DNA of 8,682 nucleotides from Defluviitaleaceae bacterium (GTDB taxonomy: Bacteria; Bacillota; Clostridia; Lachnospirales; WRAA01): positions 1 to 8,682 of the forward strand of contig WRAA01000071.1 in NCBI GenBank assembly GCA_009780445.1. Direction: 5' to 3'. Each line of letters opens with the position of its first letter. Position 1 is the stretch's first letter. The notes beneath the pieces were generated by a model. The model saw nothing but the letters and a program-made list of their open reading frames with translations. It searched no databases and was not told the DNA's origin. Position numbers and translations under genes: made by a program. Shown here piece after piece: positions 6,568 through 8,682 of this stretch.

Positions 6568-7517
6568 TACGCGGCGGCCTTCTCGGTCTCGCGCTTGCTC
6601 ATCATGTAGTAGATGGGGCCGGAGATGAAGATTGACGAATAGGTTCCGCAGATGGTCGCCACGATAATGGGCAGGATAAAGTCGCGGATGGCCGGCACGC
6701 CCAGTATATAGAGGCAGGCCGTGACCACCAGCACAAACAGCGCGGTGTACACACAGCGCAGAAGCGTCTGGTTGATGGAAAGATCCAGCTGTTCCTCCAC
6801 TGTAGGCTCCTTGATTGCCTTGCGGCTCATCATCAGGTTCTCCTTGATGCGCTCCGCCGTCAGGCGTTTGTTCTCGCGGAACCTGTCGAAGATGATGATG
6901 GTGGCGTTGATGGAGAAGCCGACCACCGTAAGCATCGCCGCGATAAACGAGTAGCTGAGCGATATCTGCAATACGCTGTAGGTCAGCAGGACTATCAGCA
7001 CGTCGTGTACCGAGGATATTATCATGCTCATGCCTATCTTAAAGTCGCGGAAGCGCACGGCAATGTAGAGCAACATAGCGACACACGCCGAGATAATGGC
7101 GATAACCGCACTGCGCTGCATCTCCCCGCTGATTGTCGCGCTTACGTCGGAGATGGAGATGTCCGTTTCCGCGTCCAGCCCATAGGCGGTGACCATGGCC
7201 TGTATCAAGGCTGTGCGCTGGTACAGAGCCAGCTCGTGCATACGGATGGACACCTGGTTTGTGCCGATGATACGCTGGAGCTGTGCCGGCGCGATGCCCG
7301 TGGATTCCATCACGATGGCGCGGACGTCCTCCACGTTAAAGTCGTTAATCACGTCCACCGTTATTTCGGTGCCGCCGGTGAACTCAACGTCCAGGTTGAA
7401 CGCGCCGTTGCCGGAGGCTATTTGGAACAGCATCCCCGCAAGGCCAATGGCGATCACCACGGCGGATATCATAAAGTATTTCTTGCGCAGTTCGATAATC
7501 TTCACAGTAAATGTCAT
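6567..7517 (-). CDS. secF: Protein translocase subunit SecF
   Basis: SecF pairs with SecD in the membrane to use the proton gradient to drive late steps of SecYEG export. The 316 residues show the expected layout: a first membrane segment (about 15-34), an extracytoplasmic domain beginning with LDVEFTGGTEITV (42-54), and five further membrane segments (about 134-154, 160-180, 185-207, 256-273, 278-302). HDV at 171-173 and FDRFREN at 210-216 are family signatures. Two oddities occur. The usual Asp in the Ser-Ile-Asn-Asp-Thr motif is Ala205 (SINAT). A loop of about 15 extra residues (near 227-241) separates FDRFREN from SINQTLLR, whose Arg254 is kept. ATG at 7517 lies 12 bp after the secD stop, with a GCAGGTG site before it. 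The gene ends in the base shared with scpA. Confidence 0.95.
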   Translation of the reverse strand: MTFTVKIIELRKKYFMISAVVIAIGLAGMLFQIASGNGAFNLDVEFTGGTEITVDVINDFNVEDVRAIVMESTGIAPAQLQRIIGTNQVSIRMHELALYQRTALIQAMVTAYGLDAETDISISDVSATISGEMQRSAVIAIISACVAMLLYIAVRFRDFKIGMSMIISSVHDVLIVLLTYSVLQISLSYSFIAAMLTVVGFSINATIIIFDRFRENKRLTAERIKENLMMSRKAIKEPTVEEQLDLSINQTLLRCVYTALFVLVVTACLYILGVPAIRDFILPIIVATICGTYSSIFISGPIYYMMSKRETEKAAA

Positions 7518-7529
7518 TTCTACACCTGC

Positions 7530-8682
7530 CTATTCTTCAACTGCGGCGGCGGCCTTCGAGCTTAGGCCGTACAGACGCAGATCGCGGATGCCAAGGCCGA
7601 TGAGAGCCTTCATGATGATCTTGGTGATGACGACTGCCGTAAACATCGACACCACAATGCCGATTACGAGAGTGCTTGCAAAGCTCATGACCGGCCCCGT
7701 GCCGAGCCAGAAGAGTATGACGCCGGCGATAATGGTGGTTACGCTGGAGTCCACAATGGCCGGGATCGCGCGGGAGAAGCCGTGTTCGAGGCTCGAGCGC
7801 AGGCTGCGCCCGTTGGCAAGCTCGTCCTTCATACGCTCGAAGATGATTATGTTGCCGTCAACCGCCACGCCTACGGAAAGCACTATGCCGGCAAGCCCGG
7901 GCAGTGTGAGCGTGATGCCCAGCGCGCTGATTATGAAGAACTTCAGGCCAAGGAAGATGCACAGCGCAAGGTTCGCCGCCATGCCCGACACGCGGTAGAG
8001 GAACGCCATGATGACAATTGTAAGGCCGAAGCCGATGAAGCCGGCCAGCACGCTGCGCTCCAGAGACTGCGCCCCAAGCCTTGCGCCGACATTGTGTACG
8101 CTAAGCACGTCCAGCCCGAAGGGCAGGGAGCCAGCGCGGATATCCGCCGCAAGCTCTTCGGCTTCGTGCGCGTTAAAGTTGCCGGTTATCACCGCACTGC
8201 CGCCGGAGATACGTTCGTTAACCATCGGAGCCGACAACACGGTTTCGTCCATCACTATGAGGATGGGGCGGCCGATGTTCGCGGCGGTTGCTTCCTCGAA
8301 GCGGCGCGAACCGTCGCTTGTGAACTCCAGCGCGACAACGTGCTGGCTGCCGGTGAATTGATCCGTCTGGGTGCTGAGGCGTGCCGTCTGCACGTCCATC
8401 CCCGTCAGAAGGACGTTGCCCATTTCGTCCATAAACATCAGCTGTGCCGTGCGGCCAATGGTGTTTATGGCCTCTTCGGTGTCGGCCACACCCGGGATGT
8501 CCACGCGTATACGGTTGGCTCCGGCCTGCGCCACTTCTGCGTCCGTATAGCCGCGGCGGTCCAGCCTGCCCTGGATGAGGGTGCGCGCCGCCGCCATTTC
8601 CTCCGACGTAGGGTTCTCCACGTCAGCTTCATATAATATATTTATGCCGCCCTTCAGATCCAGCCCAAGGTTGATGTTGCCG
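7530..8682 (-). CDS. secD: Protein translocase subunit SecD (5' end outside window)
   Basis: The frame enters from the window edge, so the first membrane segment and true start are not seen. About 383 residues are visible, beginning with INLGLDLKGGINILYEADVE, a classic early SecD block. A GTG at 8621 is an internal codon and not a start. The periplasmic P1 region follows, with IGRTAQLMF, VALEFTSDGSRRFEEAT and SGGSAVITGNF, then the SecD membrane bundle from about LGAQSLERSVLAGFIGFGL onward. The functional acidic residue in membrane segment 4 is present in SVGVAVDGNIIIFERMKDE. The protein ends with a short cytoplasmic Ala/Glu-rich tail. It forms the SecDF complex with the product of the next gene, only 12 bp away, and likely heads or joins the same transcript as scpA, scpB and the dipeptidase. 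Confidence 0.96.
   Translation of the reverse strand, partial: GNINLGLDLKGGINILYEADVENPTSEEMAAARTLIQGRLDRRGYTDAEVAQAGANRIRVDIPGVADTEEAINTIGRTAQLMFMDEMGNVLLTGMDVQTARLSTQTDQFTGSQHVVALEFTSDGSRRFEEATAANIGRPILIVMDETVLSAPMVNERISGGSAVITGNFNAHEAEELAADIRAGSLPFGLDVLSVHNVGARLGAQSLERSVLAGFIGFGLTIVIMAFLYRVSGMAANLALCIFLGLKFFIISALGITLTLPGLAGIVLSVGVAVDGNIIIFERMKDELANGRSLRSSLEHGFSRAIPAIVDSSVTTIIAGVILFWLGTGPVMSFASTLVIGIVVSMFTAVVITKIIMKALIGLGIRDLRLYGLSSKAAAAVEE

Noticed and set aside
8625..8645. An AT-rich palindrome-like stretch (ataaatatattatat on the minus strand) similar to the candidate operators
   Set aside because: It encodes the conserved SecD residues Gly-Ile-Asn-Ile-Leu-Tyr-Glu, and its arms do not match ACATAA/TTATGT exactly.

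Overview
The window looks like the chromosome of an anaerobic, fairly GC-rich Firmicute, most likely a member of the Clostridia. The evidence is separate secD and secF genes, a ScpA/ScpB condensin pair, a clostridial-type M19 dipeptidase, an oxygen-sensitive pyruvate formate-lyase with its activase, and purine-rich Shine-Dalgarno sites of Firmicute type. A position near the Oscillospirales or a similar high-GC gut lineage is only a guess. Every gene I can support lies on the minus strand, so transcription runs from the high-numbered end to the low-numbered end.

Layout in the direction of transcription. (1) Bases 8682 to 4329 form a tightly packed string: secD (5' end cut by the window), secF, scpA, scpB and an M19 dipeptidase. 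Gaps are 12 bp or less, and secF and scpA share one base. This looks like one transcript for protein export, chromosome condensation and peptide hydrolysis. (2) A 60 bp AT-rich gap at 4269-4328 holds a candidate sigma-A-type promoter, a 17 bp palindrome and the pflB ribosome binding site. (3) Bases 4268 to 1277 carry pflB and pflA, the fermentative pyruvate-to-formate enzyme and its radical-SAM activase. (4) A second copy of essentially the same palindrome sits at 1261-1277, followed by a FAD-dependent dehydrogenase of the COG2509 type. (5) At 1-110 the similarity of that flavoprotein to its family stops abruptly. The sequence becomes about 77% G+C and low in complexity, with Gly-Pro-Pro-like codons on the plus strand. 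This is either a real rearrangement or an assembly or contig-end artefact.

How the genes may work together: pflB and pflA are a working enzyme/activator pair. The matching palindromes, 17 and 16 bases before the start codons of pflB and the flavoprotein gene, suggest that one unidentified regulator controls both units. The flavoprotein may therefore belong to the same anaerobic redox response. The sec-scp-dipeptidase group is housekeeping. Its most notable points are the direct secF-scpA fusion of two machineries in one transcript, and a SecF that carries Ala where an intramembrane Asp is normally found, plus a loop insertion.

I found no RNA genes, CRISPR arrays, insertion sequences or convincing intrinsic terminators. 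Most of the window is ordinary core genome; I do not see a clear new multi-gene system.
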